Source of the DNA: Cryptosporangium aurantiacum
Lineage (GTDB): Bacteria > Actinomycetota > Actinomycetes > Mycobacteriales > Cryptosporangiaceae
Assembly: GCF_900143005.1 (NCBI RefSeq)
Contig: NZ_FRCS01000008.1
Coordinates: forward strand, 1 to 64,000
Length of the DNA: 64,000 nt
Direction: 5' to 3'
Below are positions 1-7,943 of the stretch, piece after piece (the first letter of the stretch is position 1; the number at the start of each line of letters is the position of its first letter). The notes under the pieces are model-generated. The model saw only the letters and a list, made by a program, of their open reading frames with translations, was not told the DNA's origin and did not search any database. The translations under genes and the position numbers were made by a program.

Positions 1-1656
1 GTGGGTCCAGGCGGGTGGGCGGTCGCAGCCGTGGAAGCGGCATCCGCCGTCGCGGGCGACCAGGACGCGGCGCATGGCGGGTGGGGGGACGCGGTTGAGG
101 CGTCCGGCGTTGATCGGCACGTCAGCGGGGTCGAGAACCACGCGGTTGATGCCGGCGTCGCAGGCGAGGCGGCGGACGGCTTCAGGGGAGAGCAGGCCGC
201 CGTACTCGGTGATCCCTCCCGTGCCTTCGGTGGGCAGACCGCTGCGGCGTCCGGTCACCCCGGCGATCGCCTCGGCCAACCCGAGATCCCGCGCCGCGCC
301 CCACTCCGGCAGCCCCGCACCGGGCACGCCCGCGCCCGCCAGATCCGCGTCCGCCAGGCCCGCGTCCGCCAGGCCCGCGTCCGCCAGGCCCGCGTCCGCC
401 AGGCCCGCGTCCGCCAGGCCCGCGTCCGCCAGGCCCGCGTCCGCGAGGCTGACGTCGGCCAGGCCCGCGTCCGCGACGCTCCCGCCCGCCAGATCCGCGT
501 CCGCGTCCGCGTCCGCGAGGCTGACGTCGGCCAGGCCCGCGTCCGCGAGGCTCGCGCCCGCCAAGTCCGCGTTCGCGAGGCTCGTATCCGTTGGAGCCGT
601 GCCGGGCAGGCCCGGGTCCGGCAGCCCGGCGTCGGTGTGGGCTGGGATTCGGGGGTGGGGTGGGGTCAGGTCGAGTTCATCGGCCCAGACCGCCAACGCG
701 GCGTCCCAATCGATGCCGGCGCCCCCGGTGTCGTCGGGGTGTTCGGCCCAGTCGGGTGGGACCGGGGCCGGGTCGTCGTCCAGGTAGGCCCATCCAGCGG
801 TGAGGACGTCCTCGCCGTCGAACCGGACCGGGGCCAGCCGCCGTCGTTTCCGGCCCGCCCGGCCGCTGTGCTGCAGATCCCGGGCGTGCACCAGCACCGC
901 CAGATGCGGCTGCTCACCCCCATGAGTCGGAAGATGCGCGGTGTCCAGCCCGAGGCGGAACAACTCCGCGAGCGCGTCATGACGACGCTGACACGGGCTC
1001 CGGTCGTCCTCGGCGTCCCGCCGGCCCGAAGCGGCATTCAAATACGTCTGCGCCAACGCACCGGCCTCCGGAGTCAACGTCCCGGCCAAATCCCACGTTC
1101 CGCCGAAGGTCTGCGCGTGGTAGACCGCCCGGTCGGCCTCATCCGGCTCCTCACCGTCCTCATCGGGCGCGTCGGTCTCTGGGCGGAGATACGCCTCGAT
1201 CCGCTTAGAGACGTGCTTCAACGCGGCCGGGTCCATCGTCAACGCCGGACCCAGCAACGCGTCGGCGGCTTCATCCGCCAGGTCCGGGCCGACCTTCTTC
1301 GCTAACCGGGCGGCGACCAGCACATGCGCCCGCGACACCCGACCGGCCCGGAACGTCTCGGCGAAGGCCGGGTCGTCGGGCAGATGCCGGGCGACGTCCA
1401 CCAGTTCCGAGGACTCCACCGGCGACACATGCAACCGGGCCCGCAGCCACGATTTGGTGGAGACCGCTCCGTCGTACTCCACCGCGCCCCGCTGATGCAC
1501 CACACCCACCGCCGCCACCAGCGCGGCGTCGACCTGCGACCGAATCCGATACAACTCCCGCACCCGCTCACACAAGGCCCCGTCGGAGCCGCCGGTGAAG
1601 TCCTCACCAGCAACGACAGCCGCCGCCGCGGCTAACCGTCCGAGCCCTGTGTCCAT
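1..1656 (-). CDS. DUF222 / HNH endonuclease domain protein (3' part missing)
   Basis: Minus-strand frame running off the left edge, so the C-terminus is absent. The N-terminal ~230 residues look like DUF222 (13E12-repeat family). The last visible residues contain the start of an HNH module: a RDGGCRFHGCDRPP stretch, with two cysteines and a histidine, ending in PAWTH at the edge. Proteins of this architecture are abundant in actinobacteria and are presumed DNA endonucleases, often multicopy; substrate unknown. Start: ATG at 1656 has AGGG 8 nt upstream; an in-frame ATG at 1674 is possible. Between DUF222 and HNH lies an unusual repeat of five-residue units (see repeat entry). Divergent from the XRE gene at 1892. 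Family is clear; activity is not shown. Confidence 0.85.
   Translation of the reverse strand, partial: MDTGLGRLAAAAAVVAGEDFTGGSDGALCERVRELYRIRSQVDAALVAAVGVVHQRGAVEYDGAVSTKSWLRARLHVSPVESSELVDVARHLPDDPAFAETFRAGRVSRAHVLVAARLAKKVGPDLADEAADALLGPALTMDPAALKHVSKRIEAYLRPETDAPDEDGEEPDEADRAVYHAQTFGGTWDLAGTLTPEAGALAQTYLNAASGRRDAEDDRSPCQRRHDALAELFRLGLDTAHLPTHGGEQPHLAVLVHARDLQHSGRAGRKRRRLAPVRFDGEDVLTAGWAYLDDDPAPVPPDWAEHPDDTGGAGIDWDAALAVWADELDLTPPHPRIPAHTDAGLPDPGLPGTAPTDTSLANADLAGASLADAGLADVSLADADADADLAGGSVADAGLADVSLADAGLADAGLADAGLADAGLADAGLADAGLADADLAGAGVPGAGLPEWGAARDLGLAEAIAGVTGRRSGLPTEGTGGITEYGGLLSPEAVRRLACDAGINRVVLDPADVPINAGRLNRVPPPAMRRVLVARDGGCRFHGCDRPPAWTH
331..582 (-). repeat. 15-bp in-frame tandem repeat coding pentapeptide-like units
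   Basis: About sixteen units, nearly all exactly 15 bp (one is 27 bp). The six between 346 and 435 are identical. On the coding (minus) strand they read as five-residue units of the type A-x-L-A-D (ADLAG, ASLAD, AGLAD, VSLAD), close to the pentapeptide-repeat consensus A(D/N)Lxx. Units are conserved at the DNA level in the middle of the array and diverged at the 582 side, as expected of recent slippage expansion. Confidence 0.9.
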
Positions 1657-1891
1657 ACCCGCAACCCTATTCATCGCACACCCGTACGGGAATCGGGTGA
1701 ACGGCATACCCGCACCTATGCCGATCGGTGTAACCGACCAGCCCCAACATCAGATGCGGCGGGGGGCCCGCGAATACGAGCCCTCAGTCGCATTGTTCGC
1801 GCGTCGGCTGGCGGATGCTCTGAACTTCGAGCCGATATTCTCCCGAGAACCTCACCGAGATCGCTGTCTCCGGGGCGAGGAGAAGACCGGG

Positions 1892-3163
1892 ATGAACGAA
1901 CCCTCGGCCGGAAGACCGACACCGGCTCAGGTGGGCACAGAGGAGGAGCTCCGGAACTATCTCCGGACGCTGATGGAGGCGCGGACGAACGTCCGTGCGG
2001 TGGCGGCCGAGACCGGCCTGTCGAAGACGACCGTGAACGAACTGCGGATGGGTCGCCGCCGGGTCAGCCTGGACGCGCTGACCAAGGTTGTCTCCGCGTA
2101 CGCGCCGGCCGAGGTCGCCGCGGCACGGCAGGCATGGCACCGCGTCCAGCCACCCCGCCGCCCCCGCCGGCCGACACCCCCAGACGCGCTCGAAGCGGCC
2201 GACCCAGGCAGCGCGGCCGACCCAGGGAGCACGACCGGTCCAGGGAGCACGACCGGTCCAGACAGTACGACCGGCCCAGACAGTACGACCGGCCCAGACA
2301 GTACGACCGGCCCAGACCGAGCGACCGGCCCAGACCGAGCGACCCGCCCAGACCGAGCGACCCGCCCAGACCAAGCGGCACCGTCGGCCGAACCGGCGGC
2401 GGCCGCGACCCCGGCGGGGCCGAGCACGGCGGGGCCGAGCACGACAGCCCCGAGCACGACAGCCCCGAGCGCGACGGCGGCTTCGGGCGGTGGCGCGCTG
2501 CCGGGCGTCCCCCAAAAGACGGAGACCGATGCGGGGCGGGGCGGTAGGAACCGGTGGTTGCCGGTCGGGGCCTGGCCCCGGACCCTCTACGCGGCCTTAG
2601 CCGCGCTCGCGGTCGTCACGCTGGTCAACGGCGTCCGGACGGGCGTCGACCGGTGGCCGTCCGACTCGGAGAAGCCCGCAGCCGCGGGCGGACCGTGCCT
2701 CTCCCCGGCGCAGGACAGCGTCCCGCAGCTGACGCGGCTCCCGGCCGAACGCAGCGCACCCACCAGGCTCGAGGCGCTCGCGTTCCACCTGCAACGCTCC
2801 GACCCGCCGCGGATGGAGATCGCCGCGAAGCTGTCCGAGCCCCCGCCGGACGGCACGATCGTCCAGATGCTGGAGCGGGCCGATCCGAACACGGTCGACT
2901 CGACGCCCGGCCACAATCCCGGCAACGGCCGGTACTACCCGCGGCCGTCGATCCGCACGGTCGGATCATGCGTTTACGTTCCAGAGAACCAGATCGGCTA
3001 CGCCGGGTTCGCCGGGATGCGCCTGCGATACGTCGTGGTATTGCTGCCCGAGCGGTTCGCGAGCAGCATCGTCACCGACTCGCAGGCCGCCGACGGGCTG
3101 TCCGGCCAGGACCTGTCGCGCTACTCGTTGACCCAGCTCGCATATTTCGAGTTCCGGGTGTGA
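1892..3163 (+). CDS. XRE-type helix-turn-helix membrane-anchored protein with repeat linker
   Basis: 423-residue protein. Residues ~10-85 hold a helix-turn-helix of the XRE/lambda-repressor sort (VAAETGLSKTTVNELRMGRR, then a leucine-rich helix). A proline/threonine/aspartate-rich linker (~90-210) contains ten hexapeptide repeats such as TTGPDS. A single membrane segment follows (~230-250, AALAALAVVTLVNGV), and the last ~165 residues would be outside the cell. This layout (cytoplasmic HTH, one TM, extracellular domain) fits a surface sensor that regulates or a repurposed HTH; the outer domain is not one I recognise. Start: ATG 1892 has GGCGAGGAG just upstream; the longer frame from 1595 would overlap the divergent HNH gene and is rejected. 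Confidence 0.8.
   Translation: MNEPSAGRPTPAQVGTEEELRNYLRTLMEARTNVRAVAAETGLSKTTVNELRMGRRRVSLDALTKVVSAYAPAEVAAARQAWHRVQPPRRPRRPTPPDALEAADPGSAADPGSTTGPGSTTGPDSTTGPDSTTGPDSTTGPDRATGPDRATRPDRATRPDQAAPSAEPAAAATPAGPSTAGPSTTAPSTTAPSATAASGGGALPGVPQKTETDAGRGGRNRWLPVGAWPRTLYAALAALAVVTLVNGVRTGVDRWPSDSEKPAAAGGPCLSPAQDSVPQLTRLPAERSAPTRLEALAFHLQRSDPPRMEIAAKLSEPPPDGTIVQMLERADPNTVDSTPGHNPGNGRYYPRPSIRTVGSCVYVPENQIGYAGFAGMRLRYVVVLLPERFASSIVTDSQAADGLSGQDLSRYSLTQLAYFEFRV
2195..2374 (+). repeat. 18-bp tandem repeat inside the XRE-protein linker
   Basis: Ten consecutive 18-bp units (e.g. ACGACCGGCCCAGACAGT), all in frame, coding hexapeptides (AADPGS, TTGPGS, TTGPDS, ATGPDR, ATRPDR). Neighbouring units are nearly identical, with change spreading stepwise along the array, the usual sign of replication slippage. 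It would be length-variable between strains. Confidence 0.9.
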
Positions 3164-3226
3164 ACCGATCCGCATTGAGAAACCGTGAGAAAACTACAGA
3201 ACTGACGCTGGTGGGAAACCTGCACC

Positions 3227-3239
3227 GGCCACAGTGGCC
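3227..3239. promoter_or_regulatory. palindrome upstream of methyltransferase gene
   Basis: GGCCAC-A-GTGGCC, a perfect 6-bp inverted repeat with a one-base centre, 35 bp before the methyltransferase start. Could be an operator or part of a terminator for the upstream gene; no T-run follows. The rest of 3164-3273 shows nothing else clear. Confidence 0.35.
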
Positions 3240-3273
3240 TTAGGATCGTCGTCCCACCCCCTGCACCGGGAGC

Positions 3274-4074
3274 ATGCGCGTGGAACGTCCGGATTGGGTT
3301 TCGGACACGGTTGATCCTGATCAGCCGTCGGCCGCTCGAATGTACGACTACTACCTCGGCGGCTCGCACAACTTCGCCTCCGACCGGGAGATGGCGCGCC
3401 GAGCGCTGGCGCTGTTCCCGGACGGTCAGCTCGCCGCCCAAGCCAACCGCGCGTTCCTGCACCGGGGCGTCCGGTACCTGCGCGACCAGGGCATCCGCCA
3501 GTTCCTCGACCTCGGCTCCGGCATCCCGACGATGGGCAACGTGCACGAGATCGCCGACGACGCGACCGTCGTCTACGTCGACCTCGACCCGGTTGCGGTC
3601 GCGCACAGTGAGGCGATCCTCGCCGACGTCGACCGGGCCGGGATCGTGCACGCCGACATCCGGCGTCCGCAGGACGTGCTGGAGTCGCCGGTCACCCGGC
3701 AACTGCTCGACTTCACCCAGCCGGTCGGGCTGCTGATGGTCGCGGTCCTGCACTTCATCGGCTCGGACGACGAGGCGGCCGGCATCGTCGGGACGTTCCG
3801 GGACGCGCTGCCCACCGGCAGCGGCCTGGTCCTCGCGCACGCCACGCTGGACAGCCGTCCGGACGAGATGAAGCGGATCGAGGAGGTCTACAAGGCCAGC
3901 GCGAACCCGGCGACCACCCGCAGTTACGGGCAGATCGAACGGTTCCTGAACGGGTGGGACGTGATCGACCCCGGCCTCATCTGGGCCGTGCAGTGGAAGC
4001 CGGACTGGCCGGACGCGGGCGACCGCGACCCGTCCTGGTGCGGCAACTACGGCGCGGTCGGGTGGAAGCGGTGA
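3274..4074 (+). CDS. SAM-dependent methyltransferase (PF04672 family)
   Basis: 266 residues, the normal size for the S-adenosylmethionine methyltransferase family PF04672 that is multicopy in actinomycetes. Visible hallmarks: the family motif SAARMYDYYLGGSHNF (residues ~19-34), SAM-binding motif I FLDLGSGIPTMGN (~77-89), and an acidic strand end VVYVDLDPVAV (~103-113). The target molecule is unknown for nearly all members. The stop codon overlaps the GTG of the EAL gene (GTGA), so the two are probably co-translated, tying this enzyme to c-di-GMP turnover. Start ATG gives a normal family N-terminus; no strong Shine-Dalgarno is seen. Confidence 0.9.
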   Translation: MRVERPDWVSDTVDPDQPSAARMYDYYLGGSHNFASDREMARRALALFPDGQLAAQANRAFLHRGVRYLRDQGIRQFLDLGSGIPTMGNVHEIADDATVVYVDLDPVAVAHSEAILADVDRAGIVHADIRRPQDVLESPVTRQLLDFTQPVGLLMVAVLHFIGSDDEAAGIVGTFRDALPTGSGLVLAHATLDSRPDEMKRIEEVYKASANPATTRSYGQIERFLNGWDVIDPGLIWAVQWKPDWPDAGDRDPSWCGNYGAVGWKR

Positions 4075-5345
4075 CCACAGCGCCCGAGGGGCCGGTGATC
4101 CCCGTCGGGCAGGTCGACGGCCGTGCGGTCACGATCGCGGTGTTCTCGTGGGAGTGGGCACGGAACTTGAGCGGCACCAGCTGGGTGCCGGACGACCGGA
4201 CCGTGATCGCCGAGCGGCTACGGCGGCTCGCCGAGGAAGCGGCGGACGCGCTGCTCGGGCACGCGGAACCGTCGTCGACCGGGCGGGCGATCGGCGAGGG
4301 GGTGGTCGCGATCGGGTTCGCCGCGCCGGACGCGCTCGGCCGGACGCTGCACCTGCTGGCCGAGCGGCTCCCCGCCGATCTCGGGATCGAGCCGGTGGAC
4401 GGGAGCGCACCGGCGCTGCTGGCCGCGGTGGGCGTCGGTTTCGCGCGCGCCGCCCACGACCGGACGCTCGCGCAGCAGGACGCGATCCGCAGCTCCGACC
4501 TGGTGGCCCGCCAGCGCGCCGAGCGGGCGCTGCAGGCCCAGCTCGCCGGGGCGAGCGGGTTGCCGGTGGGGCGGACCGGCCGTCCGATCGACACCCGCTT
4601 CCGCGAGGAGCTGCCCACAGCGCTGGACCGTGGCGAGGTCGTCCCGTACTACCAGCCGATCGTCGCGCTGGATGACGAGCGGGTGCTGGGCTTCGAGGCG
4701 CTTGCCCGGTGGGAGCACCCGACGCGCGGGACGCTGCCGCCGTCGGTCTTCCTGCCGACCGCGGCGGACGCCGACCTGTTCCGGACGCTCGGCCGCCGCC
4801 TCCGCGAGGACGCGTGCCGCGCGGCGGTGCGCTGGCAGTCCGAAGCCGGGCGTCCGGTGTTCGTCGGCGTGAACCTCTCCCCCGCCGAGCTCAGCGATCC
4901 CCGCCTGACCGACGACGTCCGCGGGCTGCTCGAGCGCACCGGGCTGGACCCGGCGTTGCTCCACCTGGAGATCACCGAGGACGTCGTCCTGGGCGACGCC
5001 GACCTGCCGCTGCTGCGCGGACTGGCCGCAACCGGCGTGACGCTCGTGCTGGACGACTTCGGCACCGGGCTGTCCCGGTTGTCGATGCTGCCGACCCTGC
5101 CCGTGCACGGGTTGAAGCTGGCCGGTGCGCTGCTCGACCCGGTGCGGCAGCTGCCGTTCTCGGCGGCGCAGGCCGGCATCGAGGTGCTCGGTGCGGTGAC
5201 CGCGCTGGCCGGGCAGCTCGGGCTCACCACCACGGTCGAGGGCGTCGAGAACGCCGCCGAAGCCGGCCTGGCCCGCCGCCTAGGAATCCCCCGCGCCCAA
5301 GGCTGGCACTACGGCCATCCGCTACCCGCCGCCGACGTTCGCTGA
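4071..5345 (+). CDS. EAL-domain c-di-GMP phosphodiesterase
   Basis: 424 residues from GTG 4071, which overlaps the methyltransferase stop; a longer frame from 3954 would lie inside that gene. Residues ~1-160 form a soluble regulatory region I cannot assign. Residues ~175-420 are an EAL domain that hydrolyses cyclic di-GMP. The metal- and substrate-binding positions expected of an active enzyme are present: EAL at 209-211, N268 (GVNLSP), E300 (LEITED), DD at 328-329 (LDDFGTG), K349, and E390 in VEGVEN. No membrane segment is seen, so it is cytoplasmic. Converges on, and overlaps by 24 bp, the sugar-transport ATPase gene on the other strand. Confidence 0.88.
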   Translation: MTTAPEGPVIPVGQVDGRAVTIAVFSWEWARNLSGTSWVPDDRTVIAERLRRLAEEAADALLGHAEPSSTGRAIGEGVVAIGFAAPDALGRTLHLLAERLPADLGIEPVDGSAPALLAAVGVGFARAAHDRTLAQQDAIRSSDLVARQRAERALQAQLAGASGLPVGRTGRPIDTRFREELPTALDRGEVVPYYQPIVALDDERVLGFEALARWEHPTRGTLPPSVFLPTAADADLFRTLGRRLREDACRAAVRWQSEAGRPVFVGVNLSPAELSDPRLTDDVRGLLERTGLDPALLHLEITEDVVLGDADLPLLRGLAATGVTLVLDDFGTGLSRLSMLPTLPVHGLKLAGALLDPVRQLPFSAAQAGIEVLGAVTALAGQLGLTTTVEGVENAAEAGLARRLGIPRAQGWHYGHPLPAADVR

Positions 5346-6842
5346 CCCTGCGGCGCCCGCGTTCACCGCGTGCATGAGGCGATGTTCGGTGAGTTGCTCA
5401 CCCGCGAGTTCGTCGCGGACTCGGCCGCGGTGCAGGACGACGACGCGGTCGCACACCTCGGCGAGTTCCGCGAGGTCCGTCGAGCACATCAGCACGACCT
5501 TCCCGTCCGCCGCGAGCCGCCGCACGATCTGCTGCATCTCGGCTTTCACGCCCACGTCGACGCCGCGGGTCGGATCGTCGAGCAGCACGACGTCCGGCTC
5601 GGCCTCCAGCCACTTCGCGAACGCCACCTTTTGCTGGTTGCCGCCGGACAACTGACTGACCAGGTCGTCCGGCTCCGCTTTGATCCGCAGCTCGGCGATA
5701 TGCCGTCGCGCCGCCGCCCTGGCCTTGCCCGGCCGCAGGACGAACCCGCCGCGCCGCCGCGCCAGCCACGACACGCACGTGATGTTCTCGGTGACGGTCT
5801 GGTCGAGCGTCAACCCGAGCCCTTTCCGGTCGCTCGGCACGAACGCCACCCGACGACGCACGGCCTCCGCCGTCGTGCGGGGCCGCGGCCGTCCGTCGGG
5901 CAGACGGACGTCACCCGAGGTCGGCGCCGCCCGGCCCCACAGCACCTCGAACACCGTGAGGTGCCCGGCGCCCTGCAGCCCGGCCAGGCCCACGACCTCC
6001 CCGGCCCGCGCGGTCAGCGAGACGTCGTCCAGCCGGTGCGGGACCGTGACCCGGTCGAGCGTCACCGCACGGTCCCCCAGCTCGCCGGCCGCCGACGCCC
6101 CGATCGCTTCCCGGGCCGCGAGCGGTGCCTCGCCGAGCATCGCGGTCACCATCGCCGGCACCGACAGCTCCGCGATGGGGGCCTCGCTGACCACGTTCCG
6201 TCCGTCCCGGAGGATCGTGACCCGGTCGGCGAGCGCGGCGACCTCCTCCAGGAAGTGCGAGACGTAGAGGACCGCCTTCCCCCGTGCGGTGATGCGTCTG
6301 ATCACGGTGTGCAGCCGGGCCACCGCCGCAGCCGGTAGCGCGGACGTCGGCTCGTCGAGGATCACGACGCCCGGATCCGCGAGCAGCGCGCGGCAGATCT
6401 CCAGCAACTGGCGTCGGGCCAGGTCCAGCTCCCCGACCGGCGTCCGCAGCGGGACGTCGTCCAGCCCGAGTTCGTCGAGGATCGGCGCGGCCCGACGCGT
6501 CATCTCCGCCCGGTCCAGCAGGCCGCCGCGCACCGGCTGGTCGATCACGAACAGGTTGCCGAGCACGTCCAGGTCTCCGAAGAGCGAGAGCTCCTGGGAC
6601 ACCACCGCGATGCCGTGCCGCCGCGCGTCGGCGGGGCCGGTCAGCCGCACGTCGGCGCCGTCGATCGTCAGCCGGCCGGTGTCCGGCGCCACCACCCCGG
6701 CCAGGATCTTGGCCAGCGTCGTCTTGCCCGCGCCGTTCTCGCCGAGCAGTGCGTGCACCTCGCCGGGCGCCAGCCGGAGACCGGCGCCGGCGAGGGCGGT
6801 GACCCCGCCGTACCGCTTGGTGAGGTCGGTGGCGAGCAGCAT
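5322..6842 (-). CDS. sugar ABC transporter ATP-binding protein (RbsA/XylG type)
   Basis: 506 residues with two ABC domains in one chain, as in RbsA/XylG/MglA for simple sugars. First domain: Walker A GENGAGKTT (~37-45) and Walker B/D-loop VVILDEPTSAL. Second domain: Walker A is degenerate (GLQGAGH, no lysine), usual for this family, with LSGGNQQK signature. Its Walker B reads VVLLDDPTRG, with Asp where the family normally has the catalytic Glu. Start ATG 6842 overlaps the TGA of the binding-protein gene (TGATG), the last gene of the transporter operon. Energises import together with the permease and lipoprotein upstream. Sugar identity cannot be told from the sequence. Confidence 0.93.
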   Translation of the reverse strand: MLLATDLTKRYGGVTALAGAGLRLAPGEVHALLGENGAGKTTLAKILAGVVAPDTGRLTIDGADVRLTGPADARRHGIAVVSQELSLFGDLDVLGNLFVIDQPVRGGLLDRAEMTRRAAPILDELGLDDVPLRTPVGELDLARRQLLEICRALLADPGVVILDEPTSALPAAAVARLHTVIRRITARGKAVLYVSHFLEEVAALADRVTILRDGRNVVSEAPIAELSVPAMVTAMLGEAPLAAREAIGASAAGELGDRAVTLDRVTVPHRLDDVSLTARAGEVVGLAGLQGAGHLTVFEVLWGRAAPTSGDVRLPDGRPRPRTTAEAVRRRVAFVPSDRKGLGLTLDQTVTENITCVSWLARRRGGFVLRPGKARAAARRHIAELRIKAEPDDLVSQLSGGNQQKVAFAKWLEAEPDVVLLDDPTRGVDVGVKAEMQQIVRRLAADGKVVLMCSTDLAELAEVCDRVVVLHRGRVRDELAGEQLTEHRLMHAVNAGAAGSANVGGG

Positions 6843-7909
6843 CAGCGCGCGTCCTTCAGCGGCCGAAGGTAGGCGTCGGTGTCGGCGAACAGCTTCTTCG
6901 CCTCGTCGGCGATCCCGTCCCGGCGTGCTTGGTCGGACGCTTGGCGCGCGATGATCGCGTCGATGTTGCTGGAGTCGACGATCAGGCCGGGTGTGTAGAA
7001 CCAGCCCTTCGGCAGCTCCTTGCCGTCCTTCACGGCCTCGGCGAGCAACCGCATCGCGACGTACCCCTTGAGGTAGTGCTCGGGTGAGATCGTCACGAAG
7101 TTCGTGCCGTCCTTGACCGCTTCCAGCGTCTTGGCGTCCAGGTCGAAGCCGCCGGAGAGCCACTTGCCGCCGGTCTCCTTCTTCAGCCGGGCGAGCGAGT
7201 AGCTGTCGGCGTCGCCGACGCCGAGGAACGCCAGCGCGTTGCGGTTCGCGCGGACCTGCGACGACCAGGCGTTGTAGCTCTGTCCGGGGTCGCTGAACGT
7301 CTGGAACGGGCCCTTGACCGTGACGCCGGGCAGCTTCTTCGCGAACGTGTCCCGGATGCCGTTGGCCCGCATGTCCAGCACCGGAACGCCCGGGTTCGGA
7401 ACTCCGAGCACGATCGTGCCCTTGGCGTCCTTCGGGAGCCGCTTGATCGCCTCGTCGGCGAGCTGGGTGCCGAGTTCGTAGTTGTCGTTGCCGACGTAGA
7501 GCTCGACCTTGCTGCCGTCCAGCGGCACGGTGTCGAGCGCGACGATCGGGATGCCCTTGTCCACGGCCTGCGCGTACGGACGGGTGAACAGGTCCGGGGC
7601 GAGGTTCTCGACGACCGCGCCGTCGCGGTTGGTCGTGATCGTGTTCTGGAACATCTGTACTTCCTGCGGCCCGTCGGTGGTGGCCGGGCCGACGACCTTG
7701 AGGTCGATGCCGCCGGCCTCCTCCGCGGCGAACTTGCCGCCGTTCGCCATCTCCAGGGCGAAGTTCAGGCTGATGTTCGCGACGACGAACGACATCTTCT
7801 TGGTGCCGCCGGAGCCACCGCCGGAGTCGCTGCAGGCGGCCGCCGCGGCCAGCGACGCCGCGGTGAGCAGAGCGACGCCACAGCGTGCGACGCGTGAGTA
7901 GCGAGCCAT
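6842..7909 (-). CDS. sugar ABC transporter substrate-binding lipoprotein
   Basis: 355 residues. An N-terminal signal peptide with lipobox ending LAAAAAC (Cys26) marks it as a lipoprotein anchored outside the membrane. The body belongs to the periplasmic-binding protein 1 / Peripla_BP_4 group (RbsB-like): an early VVANISLNFALEMANGGKFAAE helix region, a VDKGIPIVALDTVP strand-turn, and late domain FLGVGDADS. Start: ATG 7909 has GGAAGGAAA upstream, preferred over a longer frame from 7981. Lies between the permease and ATPase genes. Ligand likely a monosaccharide or polyol; not determinable here. Confidence 0.9.
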   Translation of the reverse strand: MARYSRVARCGVALLTAASLAAAAACSDSGGGSGGTKKMSFVVANISLNFALEMANGGKFAAEEAGGIDLKVVGPATTDGPQEVQMFQNTITTNRDGAVVENLAPDLFTRPYAQAVDKGIPIVALDTVPLDGSKVELYVGNDNYELGTQLADEAIKRLPKDAKGTIVLGVPNPGVPVLDMRANGIRDTFAKKLPGVTVKGPFQTFSDPGQSYNAWSSQVRANRNALAFLGVGDADSYSLARLKKETGGKWLSGGFDLDAKTLEAVKDGTNFVTISPEHYLKGYVAMRLLAEAVKDGKELPKGWFYTPGLIVDSSNIDAIIARQASDQARRDGIADEAKKLFADTDAYLRPLKDAR

Positions 7910-7943
7910 CGGGGGTTTCCTTCCGGGGGGCCGGCGGAGGGAG

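Noticed and set aside
331-582. CRISPR-like regularly spaced short repeats
   Set aside because: Units abut without spacers and stay in frame inside a protein-coding gene, so this is a coding tandem repeat.
1-1305. + strand frame opposite the HNH endonuclease
   Set aside because: Repeated RVRQA units are the reverse reading of the pentapeptide-like array; the minus strand has the HNH and DUF222 motifs.
1681-1690. CCCGTACGGG palindrome upstream of the HNH gene as an operator
   Set aside because: A single 10-bp GC-rich palindrome is expected by chance in this composition and has no second copy nearby.
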